Below, piece after piece: positions 26,221 to 35,707 of a stretch of DNA of 64,000 nucleotides. The translations under genes and the position numbers were made by a program. The notes under the pieces are model-generated. The model worked only from the letters and a program-made list of their open reading frames with translations. It was not told where the DNA came from and did not search any database. The stretch covers positions 1 to 64,000 of the forward strand of contig JAWOKN010000096.1 in the NCBI GenBank assembly GCA_033854175.1, in the 5' to 3' direction. The stretch is from DATKPE01 sp033854175 (lineage in GTDB: Bacteria > Bacteroidota > Ignavibacteria > UBA10030 > SZUA-254). How positions within the stretch are numbered: position 1 is the first letter of the stretch; the number at the start of each line of letters is the position of its first letter.

Positions 26221-28134
26221 ATGGCGGTGCCTAATCATTACGATATCATAGTTGTGGGTGGTGGGCACGCCGGAATCGAAGCATCACTTATCAGTGCGAG
26301 AATGGGATTTCACACCTTGTTGATAACAATGTCGAAACCATCAATCGGGCGCATGTCATGTAATCCAGCCATTGGGGGAACCGCGAAAGGTCATTTAGTG
26401 CGTGAAATTGATGCTCTGGGAGGTGAAATGGCTAAAATTGCGGATGCGACAGGAATTCAATTCAGGATGCTGAATAAATCAAAAGGACCCGCAGTTTGGT
26501 CCCCGAGATGTCAAAATGACAGAGAATGGTATGCCGTTGAAGCCAGGCGAAGAGTTGAAAACCAGCCCAATCTTGAGGTAATTGAAGATTTTGCATTGGG
26601 TCTCTCTGCAGATGAGGTCAACAACGGATACAGGTATAGACTAAATGGTATTATTACAGGTTCATCGGGGACTATTCATTGCAGGGCTCTTGTTCTTTGT
26701 GCGGGTACATTTCTAAGGGGAATTTTGCATACCGGGGAAACGAAGAAATACGGTGGTCGTTATGGCGAAAATGCTTCATTTGGAATAACAAAATGTCTTG
26801 AACAGCTCGGATTTCAGAGTGGAAGGTTAAAAACAGGAACACCGCCGAGGATTGATCTTTATTCGATAGATTTCAGTAAAACTCTCGAGCAGGCGAGCGA
26901 CAATCCACCCAGACCCTTCTCATTTCAGAATGATACTATTTCAAATCAATTAATACCGATGTACCTTACGAGTACAAATCAGGCTACTCACGACATTCTC
27001 GTAAAAGGATTTGATCGGTCCCCCATGTTTACAGGCAGAATCAAGGGGATCGGGCCTCGTTATTGCCCATCTATTGAAGATAAAATCGTTCGGTTCAGGG
27101 ACAAGCAAAGTCATCAGATATTTCTTGAGCCGGAAGGGTATAATACGAACGTAGTTTATGTTAATGGTTTTTCAACCAGCCTTCCCGAAGAAATTCAGGC
27201 AGAGGCACTCCCGACCATACCAGGGCTTGAAAACGTCAAAATGCTTAGACCGGGATATGCAGTTGAGTACGACTTTTTCCCCCCGCATCAGCTGAGACCG
27301 TCGTTTGAAACAAAGACCGTGGAAGGGCTCTTTTTCGCGGGTCAGATTTGCGGTACTTCTGGATACGAGGAGGCTGCAGCGCAGGGTTTAATGGCAGGGA
27401 TTAATGCCGGTCTGAAGTTACGAAAAGAAGAACCGTTGGTGTTGAAGAGATCGGAGGCTTACATAGGTGTTTTGATGGATGATCTTGTCAATAAAAGCAC
27501 AGAAGAACCGTACAGAATGTTCACCTCCAGAGCTGAATACCGACTCCTTCTGAGGCAGGACAATGCCGATAGAAGGTTGATGAAGTACGGTCACCGGCTT
27601 GGGTTAATTCCGGACGATATTAAGGTCAGGCTTGACAGGAAAGAGGAAATAATAAGAAGAGGTATCGCGACAATAGAAGATCTGAATGTTGGGCCAGAGG
27701 AGATTAATCCTTATCTCGAAATGAAGGGAAGCGCACCGATTTCAGAAAAAGATAAGTTGGGACAACTTCTACGGCGGCCCGAGGTGGAACTTTCAGAACT
27801 GGCCAATCAGGACATTTTCAAGAGAGATGCCTTTGCAGCGACGTTGTTCTCAAGTGGCAACAACAAATTTGTCGAAGAAGTTCTGGAGCAAATTAATATT
27901 GAAATAAAATATGGTGGCTACATTGCTCGCCAGGATGAACAGGTCGACAAGTTTGAAAGGTACGAGTCCCTCAAAATACCCGATAGATTCGACTACGAGA
28001 AAGTCCGCGCACTCTCTGTCGAAGGTCGGGAAAAGTTATCCAAGATACGTCCGGCATCTATTGGACAGGCTTCGCGAATTAGCGGCATTACTCCGGCGGA
28101 CATTTCGATCCTTATGGTTCACGTACGAGGATAG
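26221..28134 (+). CDS. mnmG: tRNA uridine 5-carboxymethylaminomethyl modification enzyme MnmG (GidA)
   Basis: 637 residues. FAD-dependent partner of MnmE. The Rossmann FAD motif VVGGGHAGIEA (about 11-21) is followed by the GidA signatures PSIGRMSCNPAIGGTAKGH and ALVLCAGTFLRG, a central insert, and LFFAGQICGTSGYEEAAAQG. The C-terminal helical domain binds MnmE and tRNA. The ATG at 26221 follows the parS palindrome directly, so no normal ribosome-binding site is visible: the bases where one would lie belong to parS. A second parS-like site begins 4 bp after the stop. Confidence 0.97.
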   Translation: MAVPNHYDIIVVGGGHAGIEASLISARMGFHTLLITMSKPSIGRMSCNPAIGGTAKGHLVREIDALGGEMAKIADATGIQFRMLNKSKGPAVWSPRCQNDREWYAVEARRRVENQPNLEVIEDFALGLSADEVNNGYRYRLNGIITGSSGTIHCRALVLCAGTFLRGILHTGETKKYGGRYGENASFGITKCLEQLGFQSGRLKTGTPPRIDLYSIDFSKTLEQASDNPPRPFSFQNDTISNQLIPMYLTSTNQATHDILVKGFDRSPMFTGRIKGIGPRYCPSIEDKIVRFRDKQSHQIFLEPEGYNTNVVYVNGFSTSLPEEIQAEALPTIPGLENVKMLRPGYAVEYDFFPPHQLRPSFETKTVEGLFFAGQICGTSGYEEAAAQGLMAGINAGLKLRKEEPLVLKRSEAYIGVLMDDLVNKSTEEPYRMFTSRAEYRLLLRQDNADRRLMKYGHRLGLIPDDIKVRLDRKEEIIRRGIATIEDLNVGPEEINPYLEMKGSAPISEKDKLGQLLRRPEVELSELANQDIFKRDAFAATLFSSGNNKFVEEVLEQINIEIKYGGYIARQDEQVDKFERYESLKIPDRFDYEKVRALSVEGREKLSKIRPASIGQASRISGITPADISILMVHVRG

Positions 28135-28137
28135 TGT

Positions 28138-28153
28138 TGTTTCACGTGAAAAA
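28138..28153. promoter_or_regulatory. parS: second parS-like site (15 of 16 bases)
   Basis: TGTTTCACGTGAAAAA differs from the perfect site at 26203 only at position 15. It lies just after the mnmG stop. The pair is 1,935 bp apart and about 5-6.5 kb from the origin region, typical of ParB loading sites. Confidence 0.85.
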
Positions 28154-28202
28154 TACGCAGTTAAATTCAATAAAAACAATAGTTTATGAGGGCAACAAAT
28201 TT

Positions 28203-28910
28203 GTGGATAACCAGCTAATATTCAGAAATATCTGCAGAAAGAACGGCTTACGTATTTCTGAACCGGCACTCGAGCTGATGACAAAATACGTCGATCATTT
28301 GATTGATTGGAATACAAAAGTAAATCTCATCTCGAGAAAAGACATTGCAAATATATGGACCAGGCACATACTCGGATCGATCTCTTTTCTCTTCCGGAAT
28401 ACATTTTACAAGGGGGCATCGGTTGTGGATATCGGAACAGGTGGGGGGCTCCCCGGGATACCGATCGCCGTTATAAGGGACGATCTTCATATGCTTCTCG
28501 TCGATTCAATTCAGAAAAAGATGGTGGCGTTACACGCTATACTTGACGACCTCAAATTACCCCGGGTGAGTGCCGCCGCAGGAAGGGCGGAAGAGCTTGG
28601 TACCAGTACAAAATATTGCGGGAAATTCGATTATGTTGTGGCTCGTGCCGTTGCCCCGATAGCAGACCTCATTAAGTGGGGTAAACCCTTCCTCAAAAAA
28701 AACGACTTAGTATCCCCCCGAATAGATGAAGAAGGGGAAATACCCCCGGGTTCAATTATTATGTTAAAAGGGGGGGATTTAAGCGCTGAAATCCAGTCGG
28801 CGAAGGTGACGTGCAAACCGCGTTTGCTTGATCGGCGATCGATCAACATCGAGGGTTTTTACGGGGATCAGGATTTAATTGATAAGAAACTCGTGATTGT
28901 ACAACCATAA
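28203..28910 (+). CDS. rsmG: 16S rRNA (guanine-527-N7)-methyltransferase RsmG (GidB)
   Basis: 235 residues from the GTG at 28203, chosen because GAGGG lies 10 nt upstream and the length then fits the family. A GTG at 28134 is also open but would place the parS-like site inside the coding region and add an unconserved tail. It methylates G527 of 16S rRNA using SAM. The motif VVDIGTGGGLPGIPIAV is the SAM pocket, preceded by WNTKVNLISRKD and TRHILGSI. A consensus DnaA box on the minus strand (28202-28210) overlaps the chosen start codon. It closes the rightward origin cluster. Confidence 0.9.
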   Translation: MDNQLIFRNICRKNGLRISEPALELMTKYVDHLIDWNTKVNLISRKDIANIWTRHILGSISFLFRNTFYKGASVVDIGTGGGLPGIPIAVIRDDLHMLLVDSIQKKMVALHAILDDLKLPRVSAAAGRAEELGTSTKYCGKFDYVVARAVAPIADLIKWGKPFLKKNDLVSPRIDEEGEIPPGSIIMLKGGDLSAEIQSAKVTCKPRLLDRRSINIEGFYGDQDLIDKKLVIVQP

Positions 28911-28919
28911 AATATTGCC

Positions 28920-29873
28920 ATGAAAAAATCTCAGGAGCTTTTCAATCAGTTACGGATACTCGCCACGGAGCAGATAAATTCCAGAACGCAAAATATCGAT
29001 ACCCTTGATACCATAGATATTATAGGACTTATCAACAAGGAAGATGCCCGGGTTGCGGGTGCGGTTCGGAAGGAACTTCCCGCAATTGCAGAAGCGATTG
29101 AATTAGTTGTCAAGGCATTTAAAAAAGGGGGGCGATTGATATACGTGGGGGCGGGAACCAGCGGGCGCCTGGGTATTCTTGATGCCTCGGAATGCCCGCC
29201 GACTTATGGGACTGACCCGGGCATGGTACAGGGTATCATCGCCGGTGGCAAGGAGGCTGTTTTCAGGTCGAGGGAGGGTGTTGAGGATAATGCCGGCAAA
29301 GGAGCTGATGAAATACGGCGCCTCGGGGTATCAGTGAAGGATGTCGTCTGTGGAATCGCGGCGAGCTTCCGGACACCGTTTGTTGCAGGAGCGGTTCAGG
29401 AAGCGAAACGGCTTGGCGCTAAAACCGTCTTTATAACGACGAATCCCCGGTCGATTCTCGAGCTCTCTGGTTTTTCGGAAATCCGCAATGCAATCAATGT
29501 GGCCATTTGTCCGAACGTGGGGCCTGAGGTTATCATGGGATCAACGAGAATGAAGGCCGGGACGGCCCAAAAAATGATCCTGAATATGATGACAACCGCA
29601 GCAATGATTAAAATGGGGAAAGTGTACGGAAATTTCATGGTAGATCTCCGGATGAACAGCAGAAAACTGGAAGAGCGCGCAAAAAGGATTGTTATGCTCT
29701 CAACCGGCGCCGATTATTCTACGACATCAAAAACATTACGGAGGGCGGGGGGGCAGGCAAAAACCGCGATTGTAATGTTACAGTCGGGAGTTTCGGCTGC
29801 TGAAGCGAGGCGCCGGCTAAAAACTACCCATGGATTTGTCCGACAGGCATTGAACGAGGGAGAGTTAACATGA
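28920..29873 (+). CDS. murQ: N-acetylmuramic acid 6-phosphate etherase
   Basis: 317 residues with one SIS domain. It cleaves the D-lactyl ether of MurNAc-6-P to give GlcNAc-6-P during cell-wall recycling, in the cytoplasm. The hallmark GRLIYVGAGTSGRLGILDASECPPTYG contains the catalytic Glu in ASECPPT. The N-terminal TEQINSRTQNIDTLDT and C-terminal helical region (TTSKTLRRAGGQAKTAIVM) are also typical. It starts 9 bp after rsmG, in the position where many genomes carry parA-parB, and overlaps the next gene by ATGA. Confidence 0.95.
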   Translation: MKKSQELFNQLRILATEQINSRTQNIDTLDTIDIIGLINKEDARVAGAVRKELPAIAEAIELVVKAFKKGGRLIYVGAGTSGRLGILDASECPPTYGTDPGMVQGIIAGGKEAVFRSREGVEDNAGKGADEIRRLGVSVKDVVCGIAASFRTPFVAGAVQEAKRLGAKTVFITTNPRSILELSGFSEIRNAINVAICPNVGPEVIMGSTRMKAGTAQKMILNMMTTAAMIKMGKVYGNFMVDLRMNSRKLEERAKRIVMLSTGADYSTTSKTLRRAGGQAKTAIVMLQSGVSAAEARRRLKTTHGFVRQALNEGELT

Positions 29874-30574
29874 ACGGACGCAGGCTATTTCTTGATGAAG
29901 AGATCTACCCACCGTTCTCGGGTTTTCCGCCGGAGGGGATAAGATTCTTGAGCCAATTAAAGCGTAATAACAACCGCGAATGGTTCAGACAAAATAAAAC
30001 ACGCTACGAAGAATTCGTCAAGATGCCGATGCGTTCTCTGATTTCGTCATTAAAGGGTCCGATGTCGGTGATCGCACCGGAGATCGAGATCCATCCATCA
30101 AAGAGCATGTTCCGTATTTATCGGGATACGCGCTTCAGCAAGAACAAAGCACCCTACAAAACACATGTTTCTGCGATTTTTCATCCAAAAGGGGACTGGG
30201 AAGCAAGTGCCGGATTTTATGTGGAGATTGATCCTGAGGGTGTATATGCCGGGGGAGGAATTTACATGCCTGACGGACAGCAATTGAAGAAAATCCGGAG
30301 AGCTATCGCGGAACAGTCGGAAAGGTTTCTGGCGATCGTCGATGACCCGACTTTTAAGAAAACCTTCGGTAGGCTGGAGGGTGCAAAGCTCCAGCGCGCG
30401 CCCCTGGGATTTACTCCAGATCATCCGATGATCGATTGGTTAAAGTACAAACAATTTTACGCTGGGGCAGAATGGAAGACCGATAGCTGCTATTCCTCGA
30501 AGTTTGTGACAAAACTTACAGCTCTCTATGAAAAATTACTTCCAATGATCCGGTTTTTTAATGAGGCGTTATAG
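29870..30574 (+). CDS. DUF2461 family protein
   Basis: 234 residues, the whole of a DUF2461 (TIGR02453) domain. Family landmarks: FPPEGIRFLSQLKRNNNREWFRQNKTRY near the start, FRIYRDTRFSKNKAPYKTH in the middle, and GVYAGGGIYMPDGQQLKKIRRAI. There is no signal peptide. The function of this widespread family is unknown. The NREWF-xx-NK motif and Arg/Lys-rich middle suggest anion or nucleic-acid handling, which is only inference. It is coupled to murQ by a 4-bp overlap, suggesting co-expression but not necessarily a wall role. Confidence 0.88.
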   Translation: MNGRRLFLDEEIYPPFSGFPPEGIRFLSQLKRNNNREWFRQNKTRYEEFVKMPMRSLISSLKGPMSVIAPEIEIHPSKSMFRIYRDTRFSKNKAPYKTHVSAIFHPKGDWEASAGFYVEIDPEGVYAGGGIYMPDGQQLKKIRRAIAEQSERFLAIVDDPTFKKTFGRLEGAKLQRAPLGFTPDHPMIDWLKYKQFYAGAEWKTDSCYSSKFVTKLTALYEKLLPMIRFFNEAL

Positions 30575-30701
30575 CAAGGGAGCGAAATTTTTTCTTCTGA
30601 TGGAGTTTGCCCTAACTCGCATAGAGGTAGATGAATGATATTTTCAGGTACGGAGGGATGCTAATTTTCAGTGGAATATCGGCCGCCCGCAAAACTCAGT
30701 T

Positions 30702-31877
30702 TCAGCAGACAGAGTTTCTGACATAGCTAAAAATTTCTTCAATAGCCTGACGGAAAATATCCCCCCGTTGCAATAAGCTTACAACAATAACGCTGCTCTG
30801 CAACATATCAAAAAAGTATCCGGGATAAACGTAAACGCCCTTTTTATCGAGCAGTTCTAGGGCCCACATTTCATCACTTTTCGTCCTCGGCATCTGGATA
30901 ATTGCATTCCACCCCCCGTAAGAATGAAAAAGGTCACACGGGATCCCCCCCAGGAAGGAATTCTGGAGAAACGTGTGGTTGCCTTTGATCCGTCTGAGAA
31001 CAGAGGAAAATGTATCCTTCCCGTTCTGCAGCAATTCGGGCAGGGCAATCTGGACGGGAGTATTGACAGATAAAAATGTATCATTTAATATCTCAAGACG
31101 AGCAATCGCCTCGTTGCTCGTTTCGGCTGGTCCTGAAACAGTTATCCATCCAAGCTTCATCTGTGGCAAGCCGATGTATTTCGATATACCGTTAAGTGTG
31201 AACGTGAGAACCTCTGATGTTGATGCAGTCGTTTGTGAATACGCGTTGGGGTCGAGTTTATAGTCGATGAATACCTCGTCGACTATCAGGCTGCAATTGT
31301 GTTCTTGCGCAATTTGTGCAATACGGTCAAATTCTCCGACCTGTAAAAAAGAACCCGTCGGATTATGCGGATTGAGAAGAATGATTACCCGTGTTGAGGG
31401 GGACATCGATGTACGAATAGATTCGATATCGATGTGCCATCTGCCGTCGTACAAGAGGGAATAATTTTGCATTCCAATGTCGTTAATCTGGGCGAGATAC
31501 TCGAACAATGGATAGGATGGCGATGGCACAAGAATCGTTTCCCCCTGATTACAGAGGAGTTTCAGGAGAAGACCATACGATTCGCTCGTGCTTGACGTAA
31601 GAATAATATTGGCCGGATCGAGAAAAACAGCCTTCTCCGCATAATACTGGCATACTGCCAATCGCGCCGTGAGCAATCCCTTCGGATCTGGCTGATAATG
31701 AAGCAGCCCCCGGTTCTGCAGTGCATGCAGGATCCGATCAAGTGGATAATCCAATTCAAGCTCTGTTGGATTTGAAACAGTCAGATCGAGGATAGGGAGA
31801 CCGCTATACCGGCGTTCCTCATAGAGTTGGGCAAGCCTGTTGGGATGCCGTTGCCATGATGTGCGGTGGGAAAACAT
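30702..31877 (-). CDS. PLP-dependent aminotransferase, class I/II
   Basis: 391 residues. Fold-type I aminotransferase. The N-terminus reads LDLTVSNPTELELDYP, and family motifs include SSTSESYGLLLKLL (cofactor phosphate cup), NPHNPTGS (substrate carboxylate and Asn ligand), SLIVDEVFIDY (Asp to the pyridine N) and NGISKYIGLPQMKLGW with the Schiff-base Lys in ISK. The natural amino donor cannot be told from sequence; relatives act on alanine, aspartate, aromatic amino acids or cystathionine. It lies 132 bp after ada and has its own promoter candidate (31896-31924), so it is probably a separate unit. Confidence 0.87.
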   Translation of the reverse strand: MFSHRTSWQRHPNRLAQLYEERRYSGLPILDLTVSNPTELELDYPLDRILHALQNRGLLHYQPDPKGLLTARLAVCQYYAEKAVFLDPANIILTSSTSESYGLLLKLLCNQGETILVPSPSYPLFEYLAQINDIGMQNYSLLYDGRWHIDIESIRTSMSPSTRVIILLNPHNPTGSFLQVGEFDRIAQIAQEHNCSLIVDEVFIDYKLDPNAYSQTTASTSEVLTFTLNGISKYIGLPQMKLGWITVSGPAETSNEAIARLEILNDTFLSVNTPVQIALPELLQNGKDTFSSVLRRIKGNHTFLQNSFLGGIPCDLFHSYGGWNAIIQMPRTKSDEMWALELLDKKGVYVYPGYFFDMLQSSVIVVSLLQRGDIFRQAIEEIFSYVRNSVC

Positions 31878-31895
31878 AGAATGAGATTTTTAAAT

Positions 31896-31924
31896 ATAAT
31901 ATCGTGAGGAAACGACAAATGCAA
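31896..31924 (-). promoter_or_regulatory. promoter candidate of the aminotransferase gene
   Basis: On the minus strand TTGCAT (31924-31919), a 17-nt spacer and TATTAT (31901-31896) lie about 20 nt before the start at 31877. Confidence 0.4.
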
Positions 31925-32009
31925 CTTGAATTCCCGAAATGACTCCCTGAATGTGTCATTACGCTTTTGGTCAACTTTCCGGTGCAGAACGTCAGTGTCG
32001 AGGGTGTAC

Positions 32010-33086
32010 TTAAGCCGTTTTTTGCGGCTCATCGGAAAAACTTCGTACTCCTTGCTCCAATTCGAGAAGCATTTTCTTTCTCCATACACCGCCACCATAG
32101 CCACCAAGGTTTCCGTCTTTGTTAATGACGCGATGGCAGGGGATTACGATCGCGATTCTGTTCATGCCATTGGCGGTTCCCACCGCGCGGCTGGCTCCGG
32201 GTAATCGAATCCGTCTCGCAATTTCGTCATAAGAGACAGTCGTACCATAAGGAATGCGCAGCAATTCACTCCAAACCATACGCTGAAATGGTGTTCCCGG
32301 ATAATGAATGTTGACGGAAAAATTTTTAAGCTCGTTTTTAAAATAGCCTTCGAGTTCATGGCGAAGCTGTTCAATGTGGTTGTTCGATCCCGGAACAATC
32401 GCGCACTTAAAATGGCGTCGGAGGGACGAAAACTGGCCTTCGATTCTGCGCAGGTCGGAAAACTCAAGAAGGCATATACCCTCCGAAGTTGCACAAGTAA
32501 GAAGAGGTCCGATGGGACTTTCAATCCAGGAACTCACGATACAATCACACGAACGGCTCCTTCCTGGGGACAGGCCAAAGGTTTTCACAAATGCCTCTCT
32601 GAATCCGCTATGGGAATTATACCCAAAACCCAGCGCTACATCGTCAAGATCGGTTCCCCGTCGAATTTGTTCGAGGGATTGCCCGAGTCTTCGTTCTCGG
32701 CAGTAGGCCTGAAACGTTATGCCGTAATATTTCCGGAAATAGCGACGAGCACGTGAAGGCTCGATACCGAACGAACGCAGCTGTGCGTCCGAATATTTCG
32801 CGGTTGAATTTCGTTCGATCAGGGCGAGCAGCCGTGCGACCCACCCTGGTGGTTTATCGTTCCCATCCACTGGGTGGCAGCGGAGACATGGGCGGTATCC
32901 AGCAGTTATCGCTTCGCGGGCGGTTGGGAAATACTCCACATTCTCCGGTAGCGGATTGCGGGCGGCACAGGAGGGTTTGCAAAAAATCCCGGTCGAACGC
33001 ACGGCGAAAAAAAACACGCCGTCATATGATTTATCCTTGGCGCGGTACGCTTTTTCCATTTCTGTGGCTGGGGGTAATGTCAGCAT
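32010..33086 (-). CDS. ada: bifunctional Ada: DNA methyl-phosphotriester and O6-methylguanine methyltransferase/activator
   Basis: 358 residues with the full E. coli Ada layout. The N-terminal zinc module has C36, C40, C67 and C70; C36 is the likely methyl acceptor from phosphotriesters. An AraC-type helix-turn-helix follows (about 90-180, DDVALGFGYNSHSGFREAFVKTFG). The C-terminal suicide methyltransferase has the PCHRV motif with acceptor C317 and the RAVGTANGMN segment. It repairs alkylated DNA and, when methylated, activates its own adaptive response. No second alkylation gene is adjacent. Confidence 0.95.
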   Translation of the reverse strand: MLTLPPATEMEKAYRAKDKSYDGVFFFAVRSTGIFCKPSCAARNPLPENVEYFPTAREAITAGYRPCLRCHPVDGNDKPPGWVARLLALIERNSTAKYSDAQLRSFGIEPSRARRYFRKYYGITFQAYCRERRLGQSLEQIRRGTDLDDVALGFGYNSHSGFREAFVKTFGLSPGRSRSCDCIVSSWIESPIGPLLTCATSEGICLLEFSDLRRIEGQFSSLRRHFKCAIVPGSNNHIEQLRHELEGYFKNELKNFSVNIHYPGTPFQRMVWSELLRIPYGTTVSYDEIARRIRLPGASRAVGTANGMNRIAIVIPCHRVINKDGNLGGYGGGVWRKKMLLELEQGVRSFSDEPQKTA

Positions 33087-33274
33087 AATTTCTTTCGTGG
33101 TAAATATTTAATGATCGACGGATGAGTATATGATACGGTTTCGGCGCTGGAAAATCCACCGGAAATTGAACATCAATTTTTTTTGACCGGGCGATCCGAG
33201 AAGTGTTTGAACGGGTAAAATCGGGTGGTGCCGGGAAGTGGATTCCATAGTTATCCCCCCCAGGCTTGATTTCT

Positions 33275-35128
33275 TTAATCCATCTCTAGCTCCTCAGCTT
33301 TTTTCTTTGACATTCTTAAACGTTCATTATGGTCGAGATACCGCTTACGAAGGCGCAACGTCTTTGGTGTGACCTCGATATACTCATCGTCGGCTATCCA
33401 TTCAATTGCCTGTTCAAGTGTGAGCAATTTGGGGGGTTCGAGGCGAATGGCCTCATCGGCGCCACTGGCACGCATATTGGTCAATTGTTTTGTTTTGCAG
33501 ACATTCACAATGATATCTTCATCGCGAGCATTCTCGCCTACGACCATTCCCTTATAGACGCGCATCCCGGGTTCGATGAAAAACGTCATACGCTCCTGCA
33601 ATTTCCACATAGCATAAGCAGTCGCCATGCCATCCTCAAGCTGGATTATCGCACCCTTGTTCCGGGTGGAGAGATCGCCCTTATACGGTTCATAGCCAGA
33701 AAAATTATGGTGAAGAATACCGGTCCCTTTTGTTTCGGTCATGAATTCAGACCGGAATCCCAGTAATCCCCGCGCCGGAACCGAGAATTCCAGCCTGGTA
33801 TTCCCTTGGGACTGGATCATGTTTTTCATGATTCCTTTCCTGGCACCGAGATTCTGAATAACGGCCCCGACGAACTGGTCCGGAACATCGACAATAACAT
33901 GTTCCATCGGCTCTGAGAGAACATCATCTATGCGTTTAAAAATGACTTCAGGGGCCGAAACTTGAAACTCAAATCCCTCCCGCCGCATTGTTTCTATCAG
34001 GATACCAAGATGAAGTTCTCCGCGGCCGCTCACTTTAAAGACGTCGGGGCTGTCGGTCAGCTCAACGCGCAAGCTGACATTCGAGCGGAGTTCCCTTGCC
34101 AAGCGTTCACCGAGATTTCGTGTCGTGACGTATTTCCCTTCCTGGCCAGCGAACGGTGAATTGTTGACGACAAAATTCATTGACATGGTTGGCTCTTCGA
34201 TCGTGACAAACCGCAAGGGGGTAGGATCGGCTGCATCGGCGATCGTTTCCCCTATGTCTACATCCTCCATGCCCGCCAAGGCGATGACATCGCCCACACT
34301 TGCAACCTCAACTTCCAGTCGTTTTAATCCTTCAAACGTATAAATCTTCGTTACCCGAGCATCATCAACGGTCCTGTCACGGTGAACGATCTTCATCGGC
34401 GCTCCGAGATGGATTGTACCGCGGTCTATTCTCCCGATGCCTAGGCGGCCCAGATAATCGTTGTAATCAATTGTGGTGACAAGCATTTTAAAGGGTGCGT
34501 CAGGGTCGCCCTCCGGGGGAGGGATTTTATGAATAATTGTCTGAAAGAGCGGTTGAAGGTCTTCTCCTTCGTCGTTCAGTTCTTTTTTCGCAATGCCTTG
34601 TTTGGCGATACAATAGACTGTCGGAAAGTCCAATTGATGATCACTGGCGCCGAGTGAGAGAAAAAGTTCAAATACTTCATCCAGGACGGCATGTGCGCGG
34701 GCGTCTTTTCGGTCGATTTTGTTAATGACGACGATGGGCTGGAGGTTCAGCTCCAGAGATTTTTTTAGAACAAATTTTGTTCCCGGGAGAGGCCCTTCTG
34801 CGGCATCGACGAGAAGTAAAACACCCTCGACCATCTTTAGCGTGCGCTCGACCTCGCCCGCGAAATCGGAATGGCCCGGTGTATCGACAATATTGATTTT
34901 ATATTTACTACGGGTTGAGGGATCAGTGTAAAAAACGGCGGTGTTTTTCGCAAGGATGGTTATACCCCGTTCCCGCTCAAGTTCATTGGAATCCATCACA
35001 CGCTTCACAATTTCCTGATTTTCTCGAAATGTTCCTGTCTGGCGGAGCATATGGTCCACCAAAGTCGTTTTTCCATGGTCGACATGGGCGATAATAGCAA
35101 TATTTCGAATATCTTTCCGATCCTGCAT
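33275..35128 (-). CDS. typA: ribosome-associated translational GTPase TypA/BipA
   Basis: 617 residues, standard length. The G domain has G1 AHVDHGKT (14-21), the G2 region RERGITILAKN, G3 DTPGHSD and G4 NKID. EF-G-like domains II, III and V and the TypA-specific C-terminal domain follow, including the FVGAVIQNLGARKG and GLLGFRSEFMTETKG blocks. It assists ribosome assembly and stress or cold adaptation. The start has AAAGGG 6 nt upstream. A terminator-like hairpin sits in its leader (35143-35183), between it and the insertion sequences upstream. Confidence 0.96.
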   Translation of the reverse strand: MQDRKDIRNIAIIAHVDHGKTTLVDHMLRQTGTFRENQEIVKRVMDSNELERERGITILAKNTAVFYTDPSTRSKYKINIVDTPGHSDFAGEVERTLKMVEGVLLLVDAAEGPLPGTKFVLKKSLELNLQPIVVINKIDRKDARAHAVLDEVFELFLSLGASDHQLDFPTVYCIAKQGIAKKELNDEGEDLQPLFQTIIHKIPPPEGDPDAPFKMLVTTIDYNDYLGRLGIGRIDRGTIHLGAPMKIVHRDRTVDDARVTKIYTFEGLKRLEVEVASVGDVIALAGMEDVDIGETIADAADPTPLRFVTIEEPTMSMNFVVNNSPFAGQEGKYVTTRNLGERLARELRSNVSLRVELTDSPDVFKVSGRGELHLGILIETMRREGFEFQVSAPEVIFKRIDDVLSEPMEHVIVDVPDQFVGAVIQNLGARKGIMKNMIQSQGNTRLEFSVPARGLLGFRSEFMTETKGTGILHHNFSGYEPYKGDLSTRNKGAIIQLEDGMATAYAMWKLQERMTFFIEPGMRVYKGMVVGENARDEDIIVNVCKTKQLTNMRASGADEAIRLEPPKLLTLEQAIEWIADDEYIEVTPKTLRLRKRYLDHNERLRMSKKKAEELEMD

Positions 35129-35142
35129 AAACAGCCCTTTAA

Positions 35143-35183
35143 GAATAAAAATGCCTCAGATTGTACATTCTCAACCCGAGGCG
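35143..35183 (-). terminator. terminator-like hairpin in the typA leader
   Basis: On the minus strand GCCTC and GAGGC arms (about 35153-35182, long loop, with flanking weak pairs) are followed by ATTTTTATTCTT. It points the same way as both the transposase remnant (ends 35288) and typA (starts 35128). It may therefore shield typA from read-through out of the IS, or attenuate typA. Confidence 0.4.
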
Positions 35184-35287
35184 TCTGGTGACAGACTTTT
35201 GACTATTTGTCAAGTGTTCAGTAAATATATCAAAAATTTTTGAGAAAATGAAACCGAGTTAATGTCAATAGCTGTGTAAACTTTTTT

Positions 35288-35707
35288 TCAAGCGGCTTTC
35301 CTTCTCTTGAGGTTTATGAACCTGAGTTCATCGATCGTGTTTGCAACAATGGTATACGCACGGATTCTACGAAGGCGTTGTTCGCTGTGTTTCAGAAGCT
35401 GGAAGATCAGGCAGAGCGCTCCAGTTCGAGTTCGCATGCGCCTGGCCGCAGCCGTGCGCAGCCTGGCCGTGGCAAAGAGTGATTCAATCGGGTTGGTGGT
35501 CATCTGATGTACCCAATGACGCTGCGGAAAATGAAAATACGTAAACAGAGCCTCACCGGCTTCCAGAGCCCGTTGGAGCCCTGATTGCACATGAGCCCGA
35601 GCCAGGTCATCAACGTAGGAGGGGCAATCGGCCGCAGTGGGTTCAACAACCTCAAACAATTTTCGCTTTTTTCTTGAAGGTGATGCTTTTTTCTGATATT
35701 TTGTCAT
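35288..35707 (-). pseudogene. internally deleted IS256-family transposase
   Basis: 139 residues from the ATG at 35707, which has an excellent AAGGAG site 8 nt upstream; an upstream in-frame start at 35755 is less likely. Residues about 1-45 look like a transposase N-terminus (SYVDDLARAHVQSGLQRALEA). From about residue 47 the sequence jumps to the C-terminal end of IS256/Mutator-type transposases: VHQMTTNPIESLFATARLR contains the last catalytic Glu, and EQRLRRI plus the C-terminal helix follow. The roughly 250 middle residues with the two catalytic Asp are missing although the reading frame is kept, so it cannot transpose itself. It might still bind IS ends. Confidence 0.75.
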
